This document shows positions 1 to 7,152 of a DNA stretch of 8,191 nucleotides, one piece after another. Position 1 is the stretch's first letter. Every line of letters begins with the position of its first letter. Made by a program: the position numbers and the translations under genes. The notes under the pieces were generated by a model. It worked only from the letters and a program-made list of their open reading frames with translations, ran no database searches and was not told the DNA's origin. Source of the DNA: an uncultured Alphaproteobacteria bacterium (GTDB lineage: Bacteria > Pseudomonadota > Alphaproteobacteria > UBA3830); the NCBI GenBank assembly GCA_905233775.1, contig CAJOEB010000030.1, positions 1 through 8,191 on the forward strand, read 5' to 3'.

Positions 1-3000
1 AAATTTTTTATTTTTTGAAGTTCAGCTAAACCGCCAACTTTTATTCGCATAATTTTATTTTTCGGTTTTTGCGGAGTATCATTTTGAAAATTGTTATCAT
101 GATTGAAATGATAATTTACGCCATGTGAAAAATTTTCATCAAATATTTGAACTTTATCTGCGCTGATTCTTAATTGTTCATCAAAACGAACACAATTTAT
201 GCTTAAAACAACTATATTTCCAACCTCAAGTAAATCACGATAATTTGTAAGTGCCTCTGAAAATAAAGAAACTTCTGCAGATCCGGAAGCATCAGACACA
301 CGCAAAACGCAAAATCTGTTTTGGTTTTTCGTAGTTTTGTATGTAACGTCGTTTATGATAACAACAACTCTGGTTTTCGGATATTCTTTTGCTTCCGCTA
401 ATGACGGAAAATGTAATTCTTTCAATATTGGTTCATATTGCTCCATAGGATGTGCAGAAATATAAAATCCGATGACCTCAAATTCATTTTGCAATTTATC
501 AGTGTCATTCCACTCGGGAACATCAACAAGCTTAGGAGCTACATCAGCAAAAAGAGATCCTTGATCGGTTTCCTCTCGTAATGACATTATCTGTTTTACA
601 GAATCAAAAAGTTGTCGTCTGTTCGGATGTAAACTGTCAAATACACCTGCTCTTATATAATTTTCAAGATTTTTTCTTGTAATGACTTTTTTCTTACACA
701 TACGTTCGTAAAAATCAAAAATCGATTTAAATTTGCCATTCTTTTCACGTTCTTTTACGATTTCCAGCACGACTTGATCGCCGCTCGTTTTTATCGCTGT
801 AAGACTATATCTGATGGAATTCTTTTCATAATTAACTGCGAAATCATACTCCGATAAATTTATATCAGGCGGATCAATTGTAATACCGTTCTTCTTCGCA
901 TCTTGATAATAGGCGTGCAATTTATCGGTATTTGTGCAATCTAAAGTCATGATTGCCGCAAAAAACTCAATCATATAATTTGCTTTAAGATATGCTGTTT
1001 GATACGTCAAAATTCCATATGGAGTAGAATGTCCTTTGTTAAAACCATAGCTAGCGAACTTACTCATTTGTTCAAAAAGAGTTTCAGCGATGTTTAAATC
1101 AACGCCATTACTGACAGCTCCATCAATAAAGCGCTTTTTCTGCGCTTTCATTTCTTCTTTGTTCTTTTTGCCCATTGCACGGCGTAAAATATCTGCTTGT
1201 CCGAGAGTATATCCGCCAATTTCTTGAGCAATTTGCATAACCTGCTCTTGATAAACCATAACACCGTAAGTTTCTTCAAGAATAGGTTTTACTTTTTCAT
1301 GAATGTAAGTGATCGGTTCATCACCATGCTTGCAAGCAATATATTTCGGAATATCATCCATTGGCCCGGGACGATAAAGAGCGACAAGAGCAATAATATC
1401 CTCGATTTTATCCGGTCTAAGTTTACTAAGAACGGTTTTCATTCCTTCACTTTCAATTTGGAATACTCCTACACAATTTAGCTTATGTAAAAGATCGAAA
1501 GTTTTTTCATCATCTAAAGGAATATCTTGAGAAGTTAAGTATACACCTCGCTTTTTTATAAAATCTAAAGCTTTTTGAATAACTGTTAGCGTTTTTAATC
1601 CAAGAAAATCGAATTTTATAAGACCTGCACTTTCAACATATTTCATAGAGAACTGCGTAACAGGCATAAGCGATCGATGATCTTTATAAAGCGGAACAAT
1701 ATCTTTCAGAATTTTATCGGAAATAACAACACCCGCTGCATGTACTGACGCGTGACGATTTAATCCTTCCAAACGCAAAGCAATTTCTATCAGTTTGTTT
1801 ACTTGCGGATCAGATGCTATAAGATCTTGAAATGATTTATCAGAATCAATTGCTTCTTGCAATGTCATAGGGTGTGTCGGATTAAAAGGAATTAGCTTTG
1901 AGATTTTATCGACAAAACCATATGGAAGAGAAAGAACTCGACCTATATCTTTTACAACAGCTCGCGCCTGCAGTTTTCCAAAAGTTATGATTTGAGCAAC
2001 TGAATCATATCCATATTTATTTTGAACATAGTATATGACTTCATCACGACGTTCCTGGCAGAAATCGATATCGAAATCAGGCATTGATACACGGTCAGGA
2101 TTGAGAAAACGCTCAAAGAAAAGTTTGAATCGAATAGGATCAATATCCGTTATTTTGATTGACCAAGCAACAATAGAACCTGCACCAGAACCTCTTCCCG
2201 GTCCGACTGGTATATTTTGTGACTTCGCCCATCGAACATAATCGGCAACTATGAGGAAATATCCGCTGAAACCCATCTTTTCTATAACGCCTAGTTCATA
2301 CTCCATTCTTTCGAAATATGTTGGACGGATTTCTGCGTAATCTTCTCGGGACTTCAGTTTTTCTAATCTCTCTTCAAGACCTGCTGTAGCCATATCACGC
2401 AAAGTTTCTTCCTGCGTTTTTCCTTCCGCTGTCTTAAATTGAGGCATAAACGGCTTGATTTTATGCAAACAGAATGCACATCTTTGAGCTATTGCCATCG
2501 TATTTTCTATAGCTTCAGGAAGATCGCTAAATAATTCGCACATTTCCTGAGTAGATTTGAAATAAAACTCAGGAGATGACATTTTTCGCTCCGTATCATA
2601 GACAGTTTTAATCTGAGCTATGCAAATAAGAGCATCATGTGCTTCAAAATCTTCTTTTGCTGGAAAACATATATTATTAGTCGCTACAAGAGGAATGTTA
2701 TAATCGTATGCCAAATCTATCGCACGATTTTCTATTTTTTGTTCATTAAAATTATTGTGACGAGATAATTCAATATATAATCTGTTATCAAATTTTTTAT
2801 GTAAAAATTCCAAATATGTTTTTGCACCGTTGGTATCATCTTCCAACAGCATTGCTCCGAGCGATCCATAGATACCTCCGGTAGCAAGAATTAAATACTC
2901 AGAAAAATCTCCCAACGTATCCAACGAAATTTCAGGGAATTCTGTTGATGTCGCCTCAAGATATGATTTTGTAACGAGCTGAATAAGATTTTTATAACCG

Positions 3001-3290
3001 TTTTTATTTTTTGCATACAAAAGAACACTGGTTGGATGATCTATCTTTTTCGGATGCTTAATATTTAACTGGCAACCAACAATATGTTGTATTCCATGTT
3101 CGGATAGTTTCATAGAAAGTTCTAACGATCCGAATAAATTGTTCGTATCCGTAATTGCGATTGCCGGCATGTTATTTTTTTCGCACAACTCGATTATTTT
3201 TTCTGTTTTAACCGCACCTTCAGATAACGAATAATAGGAATGCAATCTTAAATGTATAAAATTCATGTTATTGCTATTTGTTGCTGCCAT
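1..3290 (-). CDS. dnaE: DNA polymerase III alpha subunit, C-terminus cut by window edge
   Basis: Replicative DNA polymerase catalytic subunit. The frame is open for 1096 codons from ATG at 3290 to the left edge. The family is usually about 1140-1180 residues, so only a C-terminal tail is missing. The N-terminus (FIHLRLHSYYSLSEG, then TDTNNLFG) is the PHP domain. A glycine-rich GPGRGSGAGS precedes the palm motif PDFDIDF. The first two catalytic aspartates are D405 and D407, and the third is D561 in KFDFLGLKTLT. Residues 910-914 read QGSLF, a good beta-clamp-binding motif, and an OB-fold follows (VVVIINDV to SDASGSAEVSLF). There is no proofreading exonuclease domain, as usual for DnaE1. No frameshift was seen. 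The palm segment matches alphaproteobacterial DnaE closely. The start at 3290 has only a weak purine stretch upstream; ATG at 3266 (MNFIHLRLH) is an alternative. It follows lolD by 39 bp with no terminator visible, so the two are probably cotranscribed. Confidence 0.97.
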   Translation of the reverse strand, partial: MAATNSNNMNFIHLRLHSYYSLSEGAVKTEKIIELCEKNNMPAIAITDTNNLFGSLELSMKLSEHGIQHIVGCQLNIKHPKKIDHPTSVLLYAKNKNGYKNLIQLVTKSYLEATSTEFPEISLDTLGDFSEYLILATGGIYGSLGAMLLEDDTNGAKTYLEFLHKKFDNRLYIELSRHNNFNEQKIENRAIDLAYDYNIPLVATNNICFPAKEDFEAHDALICIAQIKTVYDTERKMSSPEFYFKSTQEMCELFSDLPEAIENTMAIAQRCAFCLHKIKPFMPQFKTAEGKTQEETLRDMATAGLEERLEKLKSREDYAEIRPTYFERMEYELGVIEKMGFSGYFLIVADYVRWAKSQNIPVGPGRGSGAGSIVAWSIKITDIDPIRFKLFFERFLNPDRVSMPDFDIDFCQERRDEVIYYVQNKYGYDSVAQIITFGKLQARAVVKDIGRVLSLPYGFVDKISKLIPFNPTHPMTLQEAIDSDKSFQDLIASDPQVNKLIEIALRLEGLNRHASVHAAGVVISDKILKDIVPLYKDHRSLMPVTQFSMKYVESAGLIKFDFLGLKTLTVIQKALDFIKKRGVYLTSQDIPLDDEKTFDLLHKLNCVGVFQIESEGMKTVLSKLRPDKIEDIIALVALYRPGPMDDIPKYIACKHGDEPITYIHEKVKPILEETYGVMVYQEQVMQIAQEIGGYTLGQADILRRAMGKKNKEEMKAQKKRFIDGAVSNGVDLNIAETLFEQMSKFASYGFNKGHSTPYGILTYQTAYLKANYMIEFFAAIMTLDCTNTDKLHAYYQDAKKNGITIDPPDINLSEYDFAVNYEKNSIRYSLTAIKTSGDQVVLEIVKEREKNGKFKSIFDFYERMCKKKVITRKNLENYIRAGVFDSLHPNRRQLFDSVKQIMSLREETDQGSLFADVAPKLVDVPEWNDTDKLQNEFEVIGFYISAHPMEQYEPILKELHFPSLAEAKEYPKTRVVVIINDVTYKTTKNQNRFCVLRVSDASGSAEVSLFSEALTNYRDLLEVGNIVVLSINCVRFDEQLRISADKVQIFDENFSHGVNYHFNHDNNFQNDTPQKPKNKIMRIKVGGLAELQKIKN

Positions 3291-3329
3291 TTGTTTATTA
3301 CTTTTCTAACAATATTTTTTCTTTTATTT

Positions 3330-4007
3330 TTACTTTTTTAACAATCGCCCTTCAGAGATATAATAAGTTCGATTGACTTTTTCAACAAGTTCTTCATTGT
3401 GAGTTGCTATTACAGCGGACATTTTATTTTTTTTTGCAAGCATTAACAAATCTTCAAATACCATTATTGCAGTTTCGCGATCTAGATTACCGGTTGGTTC
3501 GTCTGCAAGCAAAATTTCAGGATCATTCGCTACAGCACGAGCAATCGCTACTCGCTGTTTTTGTCCGCCTGAAAGTTCTGACGGCATAGCGTCCAATTTA
3601 TCCGCCAATCCCAGTTGTGAAAGCAGGTTAGATGCCTTTTTGTACGCTATTTCTTTCGAAACTCCGTAAATTAATTGCGGAAGTATAACATTTTCGATCG
3701 CAGAAAATTCTTGCAATAAATGATGATATTGATACACAAATCCCAATTTGGTCAGACGAATATTTGTTTTTTTCTCGTCCGAAACATCATAAATACGATC
3801 ACCGCTGATATAAATTTCCCCTTCTGTTGGAATATCTAAAAGTCCCATTATGTGAAGTAATGTAGATTTTCCTGATCCGGAAGGTCCGAGAAGGGCAATA
3901 AACTCTGATTTTTTTATCTCTAACGATATGTTTCTTAATACAAAAGTATTGCTGTTGTTATAGCGCTTGCCTATATTTTCTAACTTAATAACTGTAGCAC
4001 TATTCAA
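3330..4007 (-). CDS. lolD: Lipoprotein-releasing ABC transporter ATPase LolD
   Basis: ATP-binding subunit of the LolCDE complex, which extracts lipoproteins from the outer leaflet of the inner membrane for transfer to LolA. At 225 residues it is family-typical. Visible motifs are Walker [10 protein letters not shown] (41-49), Q-loop Q93 followed by the LolD-like [14 protein letters not shown], signature LSGGQ (145-149), Walker B ILLADE with D169/E170, D-loop GNLD and switch H203. LolD more often has LSGGE, so this is a small variation. The start is TTG. It has AGGAAA at 4021-4016, eight bases upstream, and an in-frame stop lies just before that, so no longer ATG start exists. The lolD-dnaE order is the common alphaproteobacterial one, but the lolC/lolE permease gene normally just upstream is absent and atpC lies there instead. 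MacB- or FtsE-type ATPases are the alternatives; the Q-loop context and neighbour favour LolD. Confidence 0.92.
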   Translation of the reverse strand: MNSATVIKLENIGKRYNNSNTFVLRNISLEIKKSEFIALLGPSGSGKSTLLHIMGLLDIPTEGEIYISGDRIYDVSDEKKTNIRLTKLGFVYQYHHLLQEFSAIENVILPQLIYGVSKEIAYKKASNLLSQLGLADKLDAMPSELSGGQKQRVAIARAVANDPEILLADEPTGNLDRETAIMVFEDLLMLAKKNKMSAVIATHNEELVEKVNRTYYISEGRLLKK

Positions 4008-4015
4008 TTGAATTA

Positions 4016-4021
4016 TTTCCT
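4016..4021 (-). promoter_or_regulatory. Ribosome binding site for lolD
   Basis: AGGAAA on the minus strand, eight bases before the TTG at 4007. It decides the start, because no ATG or GTG is available between the in-frame TAG at 4022-4020 and the Walker A region. Confidence 0.6.
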
Positions 4022-4057
4022 ATCTTCAACAGAAAAACGAAAATTTACAACAAAAAA

Positions 4058-4294
4058 TCACAATATAAACATTGCGCAGTCATCAGAAAATGAGCACACA
4101 CCAGAGGTTACCGGAATTGATAACGGACGTTCTACTCCTTTTCTGTATATCTTCAAATTACCTTTTTTCATGGATGTTATAATAGAAATATGATTGGGAA
4201 GAATACACATCTCACCTTCTACTGCAGGAACAACAATTTTATCTGCTTCCCCATCAAATAATTTTTTCTCAAGTTCAAGTACTTTTACTTTCAT
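4058..4294 (-). CDS. atpC: F1-ATP synthase epsilon subunit, short form (beta-sandwich only)
   Basis: Central-stalk epsilon subunit of F1Fo ATP synthase. The 78 residues match the N-terminal beta-sandwich domain: LELEKKLFDGEADKIVVPAVEGEMCILPNHISIITSMKKG corresponds to the family pattern of a surface-loop 'P...G..GILP.H' followed by 'L..G', and the protein ends after SGVCSFSDDCAMFIL. Family members are usually about 110-140 residues with a C-terminal helical hairpin that regulates ATP hydrolysis; that hairpin is missing. The stop is TGA, the only TGA among the complete genes here. Fourteen in-frame codons (FFVVNFRFSVEDRK) follow before TAA at 4015-4013. The gene is detached from atpD, which normally precedes it, and is preceded by a 193-bp gap containing a tandem repeat that overlaps its ATG. 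No strong Shine-Dalgarno is present, only GTGGA about ten bases upstream of the ATG. Identity is likely despite divergence. Confidence 0.8.
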   Translation of the reverse strand: MKVKVLELEKKLFDGEADKIVVPAVEGEMCILPNHISIITSMKKGNLKIYRKGVERPLSIPVTSGVCSFSDDCAMFIL

Positions 4295-4354
4295 AGCTCA
4301 CATATCCACGTCATAGCTCACATATCCACGTCATAACTCACATATCCACGTCAT
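4291..4354 (-). other. Chain of three overlapping 7-codon ORFs leading into atpC
   Basis: Starting at ATG 4354, 4334 and 4314, each repeat copy reads MTWICEL followed by TGA. Each TGA shares two bases with the next ATG (ATGA), and the last (4293-4291) overlaps the atpC ATG at 4294. ATGA overlap is the classic geometry for termination-reinitiation coupling. Caveat: any 20-bp tandem unit containing ATGA automatically gives a TGA 21 bases after its ATG, so the layout follows from unit length and need not reflect selection. The only non-automatic requirement is that the intervening codons contain no stop, which holds. The outermost copy gains no further mini-ORF, because a TAA (4368-4366) precedes it in frame. 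Whether these are translated is unknown. Confidence 0.4.
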
Positions 4355-4370
4355 AACTCACATATTTATG
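4291..4370. repeat. Four-copy 20-bp tandem repeat overlapping the atpC start
   Basis: Plus-strand units begin at 4291, 4311, 4331 and 4351, each 20 bp. On the minus strand the unit is CGTGGATATGTGAGCTATGA. The two copies nearest atpC are identical. The third differs at one base (GAGTTATGA for GAGCTATGA). The fourth shares that change and has three further C-to-T changes on the plus strand (CATATTTATG for CATATCCACG), so copies diverge with distance from atpC. The first copy contains the atpC start codon at 4294-4292, and every copy carries the same ATGA plus an ATGTGA (start followed by stop). Nothing resembling a fifth copy is seen beyond 4370. It looks like a slippage-type minisatellite formed by duplicating the gene's own initiation region. 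Confidence 0.95.
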
Positions 4371-4487
4371 AAATATACAACTATGGAATATAATTCATGA
4401 TAGCATAATTAATGGATATGAAAAATGTACCTAAAGATGTGATTTTTTATTCTTGAGTTTCTTTTGTTCTGTTTTTTATATTTTTGC
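4371..4487. other. AT-rich intergenic stretch upstream of the repeat array
   Basis: This stretch lies between the glycosidase-like gene and the repeat array. It has no credible ORF, RNA gene or GC-rich hairpin. A promoter for atpC would be expected here (TATGCT and TATATT occur on the minus strand), but no convincing -35 partner was found. No atpD remnant was recognised. Confidence 0.5.
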
Positions 4488-5552
4488 CTATTCTGTAGGG
4501 TATTTCCCGGCCATATTAAAAAGACCCCATTGATGATATCCGCTATCGTAAAGTGCTCTTATCTGTTCTTTCACTGCCTTTTTATCGTATTTCATATATT
4601 TCTTTAGCCATTTTGCAGTAAATGCTTGCAGATATGGTCTAACAATCGCTCTTCTTCTCTTTTTGTCTTTTCCTTTATTTATTTTACTATCGTACTTTTT
4701 CATCATAGTAGTACACATGTCCATGCAAGTTGTTATCACCTTGTAAGGTTCCAAGTCTGGATCTTTAATTCCTCGTGGAGTTCCTTTCGGATAACATGCC
4801 GGATATATCATTGGACATATAAAATCACAACGTTGTGCTATTTCTTCAAAATCTTGCCCTAGTTTTATTGAACTTTTTTCCGTTTGACCCTCTTTTCCAG
4901 GTGTATCTACTGAACCTTCTATTGTGCATCCAAAAACGCATACAGAAAGTTTGGTACCTGATCTATGCACAACATCAAGAACTCTTTTTATAAAAGCATT
5001 TATAACATCTATTCGAGAACGATCTTCCTTTTCCATTTTAAAATACGGAGAAAATCTTATGTAATCCAACTGTATTTCGTCGAATCCAATTTTTGCTGCT
5101 GCTTCACAAATTTCCTCAAGATATTGCTGAGCTTTTTCGTTATGTGGATTCATCCATGAGGATTTTTCTTTATCAATTAACAAAGAACCATCGTCGTCTT
5201 TCATACATAGATCGTCTCTTATAAATTCTTTGAAAGCTACGATGCGTGCAATAGTATAAATTCCTTTCTTCTTTAACGTGTTAAGAAGTTCATTCAATTC
5301 ATTATTCGTTTTTATTTTATTTTTTTCATTTGTTGGTATAGGCAGATTAGGAAAAAGTTGACTTTTATCATCTTTTACATCAATTACTACCGCATTAGCA
5401 TCGTATTCTTTTAAAGTCATCAAAATTTTTTCGATGTTGACACAATTGCCCACATAGATAGATCTTATAACATTTTCGTTATTATATGAGAAATGTACAA
5501 CGAATATTATTGCAACAACAATAAAAAGTCCTGCTAACAGTTTTCTACACAT
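4488..5552 (-). CDS. Membrane-anchored putative glycoside hydrolase (DUF4015/PF13200 type)
   Basis: The 354-residue protein has one N-terminal hydrophobic segment (about 5-22) with basic residues before it, giving an uncleaved anchor or signal, so the body should face the periplasm. The rest matches the putative glycosyl hydrolase TIM-barrel family. NAVVIDVKDD is at 53-62, GIYTIARIVAFKE at 97-109, WMNPHN at 133-138, and EAAAKIGFDEIQLDYIRFS at 150-168 (acidic candidates D158, E159, D163). CPMIYP is at 246-251, VRPYLQAFT at 304-312, and the QWGLFNMAGKY terminal strand near the end. Family members are broadly glycosidase-like, but the substrate is generally not established, so activity on envelope glycans is inference. 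A strongly basic insert (about 285-301, KKYDSKINKGKDKKRRR) precedes the RPYLQ strand. It is complete and ends with TAG. It stands alone, with gaps of 238 bp upstream and 193 bp downstream, and has a promoter candidate of its own. Confidence 0.88.
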   Translation of the reverse strand: MCRKLLAGLFIVVAIIFVVHFSYNNENVIRSIYVGNCVNIEKILMTLKEYDANAVVIDVKDDKSQLFPNLPIPTNEKNKIKTNNELNELLNTLKKKGIYTIARIVAFKEFIRDDLCMKDDDGSLLIDKEKSSWMNPHNEKAQQYLEEICEAAAKIGFDEIQLDYIRFSPYFKMEKEDRSRIDVINAFIKRVLDVVHRSGTKLSVCVFGCTIEGSVDTPGKEGQTEKSSIKLGQDFEEIAQRCDFICPMIYPACYPKGTPRGIKDPDLEPYKVITTCMDMCTTMMKKYDSKINKGKDKKRRRAIVRPYLQAFTAKWLKKYMKYDKKAVKEQIRALYDSGYHQWGLFNMAGKYPTE

Positions 5553-5587
5553 TTCTACTACATAAAATTATATAAAACTAGATTGTA

Positions 5588-5616
5588 ATTTTATCAGTAC
5601 ATTTTTAAACAAGCAA
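5588..5616 (-). promoter_or_regulatory. Candidate sigma-70 promoter for the glycosidase-like gene
   Basis: Minus-strand TTGCTT (5616-5611) and TAAAAT (5593-5588) are separated by exactly 17 bases. The -10 matches five of six consensus positions, the -35 only three. Predicted transcription would start near 5580, leaving a leader of about 28 bases before ATG 5552. In AT-rich DNA such matches arise by chance. The remainder of 5617-5790 shows no gene, RNA or hairpin. Confidence 0.4.
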
Positions 5617-5790
5617 TAGTTATTCCATGCGAGGTATAAAAAATCTATTCATATATCTATAGTCTAAAGTGAAAGGGTATCGAATATGAAATACATGAGT
5701 TCTTCTTTATTTAATTCGTCTTAATAACTATGGATATCGGCTAAAAACGATAACCTGCACAAAAACAAGAAAAATCAATAGGAATCAATA

Positions 5791-6225
5791 TTAGAAATTA
5801 GAACCAAACGTAATTTTTTTATGTCCGAAGAAACTTCCTATTGCAGCTATTCCCGTTACAGCTATGCCACCAATATATTTATCAAGCCATTTGTACGGCT
5901 CAGGAAGAACAAAAGAGAAAAATGCAACGGCAAACGGCAAAGCGACAAAACTCATAAAGGCAGTTGAACCATATACCAGCCACCCTTTTTTATATTCTTT
6001 CCAAAAATTTCCTTTAGTTTTGAATACAAGAAACTTATGAGCGATAAAAGCTTGCGATATAGAAATAAAATTGCTTGCAACAAAAGAATACATATACGAA
6101 TAGCGCAAATTATATCGCGTATCAAGCAGCCATGTAAATAACGCGTACACAGCATATCCAAACAAAGTATTCCATCCGCCAACAATCACGTATTTTATGA
6201 ATTGTCGACTGCCCATTTTTACCAT
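5791..6225 (-). CDS. GtrA-family four-helix membrane protein
   Basis: Small inner-membrane protein of the GtrA family (PF04138). Family members are linked to moving polyprenyl-phosphate-linked sugars across the membrane for modification of O-antigen, teichoic acid or other envelope glycans. Counting from the longest possible start at 6249 (TTG, 152 residues), four hydrophobic segments are visible at about 17-42, 50-76, 90-115 and 125-148. Family landmarks are QFIKYVIVGGWNTLFGY at the start, SQAFIAHKFLVF after helix 2 and GHKKITF at the end. I prefer ATG 6225 (144 residues), because the TTG has no Shine-Dalgarno and the family usually begins just before the FIK motif; ATG 6216 is also possible. 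It lies downstream of ymdB by roughly 60-80 bp. No glycosyltransferase neighbour, the usual partner, is in the window, so its substrate is unknown. Confidence 0.85.
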   Translation of the reverse strand: MVKMGSRQFIKYVIVGGWNTLFGYAVYALFTWLLDTRYNLRYSYMYSFVASNFISISQAFIAHKFLVFKTKGNFWKEYKKGWLVYGSTAFMSFVALPFAVAFFSFVLPEPYKWLDKYIGGIAVTGIAAIGSFFGHKKITFGSNF

Positions 6226-6308
6226 TTTTTCGCCAATATTGATCGTCAATTGCAGATTTTACCAAAATTTTTTAAATTAATTAATATATGGACTTAAGAT
6301 TAAGATAT

Positions 6309-7124
6309 TTAAGATACGGAGGATTGTCCAATATATCCACCAAGCTTAAAAAATCTTACTGCAGTAGCTAATCCCGTTTTGTCATCAGTATCAACCATAA
6401 GCGCACAGAAAGTAGACTCTCCGGTAGCAGATTGTATTCTGACTTTCGAATGAATTTTCGTAAATTTCTCAACAATATCTTCTTTTTTTGCTCCTATTAC
6501 CGAATCATAGTCACCGCACATGCCAATGTCCGTTTGAAATGCCGTACCATGTTCCAGAATACGCTCATCTGCCGTAGGAATATGCGTATGAGTTCCGACT
6601 ACAACAGATACTCGCCCGTCCAAAAAATGTCCTAGAGCGTTTTTTTCTGATGTAAGTTCAGCATGAAAATCAACAATAATCGCATCCGCATTTTTTCCTA
6701 AAATATATCTCGAAAGTAATTGAGTACAGCTTTCGAAAGGATCATTACCAATCATAGGCATATATCTTTGTCCCAAAAGATGTATTACGACAACTTTCTG
6801 TCCTTTTGCTGTTTTCGTTTCAGATACACCCCGTCCCGGAGTAGATACCGAGACATTATGCGGACGTAACATACGACTTTCAGAATCAAGATATGGGACA
6901 ACTCCGTTTTGATCAAATACGTGATTGCCGCCAGTAAGAATATCAGCCCCCATATCGAAAAATTCTTTGCCGATTTCTGCTGTTATACCAAATCCGCCGG
7001 CAGCGTTATCCACATTAACTACAATAAAGTCTATAGCGAACTTTTTCTTTAACTCAGGCATATATTTTGCGACAGATTCACGTCCTGTTCGAGCGTCAAC
7101 ATCTCCACAGATCAATATCCTCAT
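6309..7124 (-). CDS. ymdB: YmdB-family metallophosphoesterase (candidate 2',3'-cyclic nucleotide phosphodiesterase)
   Basis: Cytosolic dinuclear-metal phosphoesterase of the YmdB/DR1281 family. The Bacillus member hydrolyses 2',3'-cAMP and affects RNA levels and biofilm choice. The 271-residue length is family-typical. Ligands and signatures seen are D8 (ICGDV), N40 in VDNAAGGFGIT, GGNHVFD with N67/H68, VDFHAELTSEK with H154, LDGRVSVVVGTHTHIPTAD with H179/H181, and TDIGMCG. Oddity: position 39, which is Glu in the family motif NGENAAGG and a metal ligand in Bacillus YmdB (E39), is Asp here, and the preceding Gly is Val (NVDNAAGG). The GDVDART loop also departs from the usual GDVVGRSGR. All other metal ligands are kept, so it may be active, altered or weakened. 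The start ATG 7124 is supported by GGGAGA seven bases upstream. It is complete and ends with TAA. Confidence 0.93.
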   Translation of the reverse strand: MRILICGDVDARTGRESVAKYMPELKKKFAIDFIVVNVDNAAGGFGITAEIGKEFFDMGADILTGGNHVFDQNGVVPYLDSESRMLRPHNVSVSTPGRGVSETKTAKGQKVVVIHLLGQRYMPMIGNDPFESCTQLLSRYILGKNADAIIVDFHAELTSEKNALGHFLDGRVSVVVGTHTHIPTADERILEHGTAFQTDIGMCGDYDSVIGAKKEDIVEKFTKIHSKVRIQSATGESTFCALMVDTDDKTGLATAVRFFKLGGYIGQSSVS

Positions 7125-7131
7125 TTTTGTA

Positions 7132-7152
7132 TCTCCCAGACATGCTATTATA
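7132..7152 (-). promoter_or_regulatory. ymdB ribosome binding site and candidate -10 box
   Basis: GGGAGA (7137-7132) sits seven bases before ATG 7124 and is the strongest Shine-Dalgarno in the window. Just upstream, 7152-7147 reads TATAAT, a perfect -10, which would give a leader of only about 15 bases. No good -35 lies 16-18 bases further up, so the promoter call is tentative while the ribosome site is solid. Confidence 0.45.

Noticed and set aside
1197..2241. Plus-strand open frames inside dnaE
   Set aside because: They are antisense to conserved DnaE palm and finger sequence, and their translations are low-complexity with no motif.
3291..3329. Terminator between lolD and dnaE
   Set aside because: The 39 bp is A/T-rich with no stem; cotranscription is simpler.
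4058..4294. UGA reassigned to tryptophan
   Set aside because: Only one TGA stop is in question, TGG is used normally, and no gene contains an internal in-frame TGA, so the standard bacterial code fits.
4291..4370. CRISPR array
   Set aside because: The copies are contiguous 20-bp tandem units with no spacers, no cas genes nearby, and they overlap a start codon.
5952..6185. 77-codon minus-strand frame overlapping the GtrA gene
   Set aside because: It is out of frame within a gene whose own frame shows all GtrA landmarks, and it has no ribosome site or family resemblance.
6290..6316. Threefold TAAGAT motif around the ymdB stop codon
   Set aside because: A six-base motif in AT-rich DNA, partly within the coding end; most likely chance, with no terminator structure.
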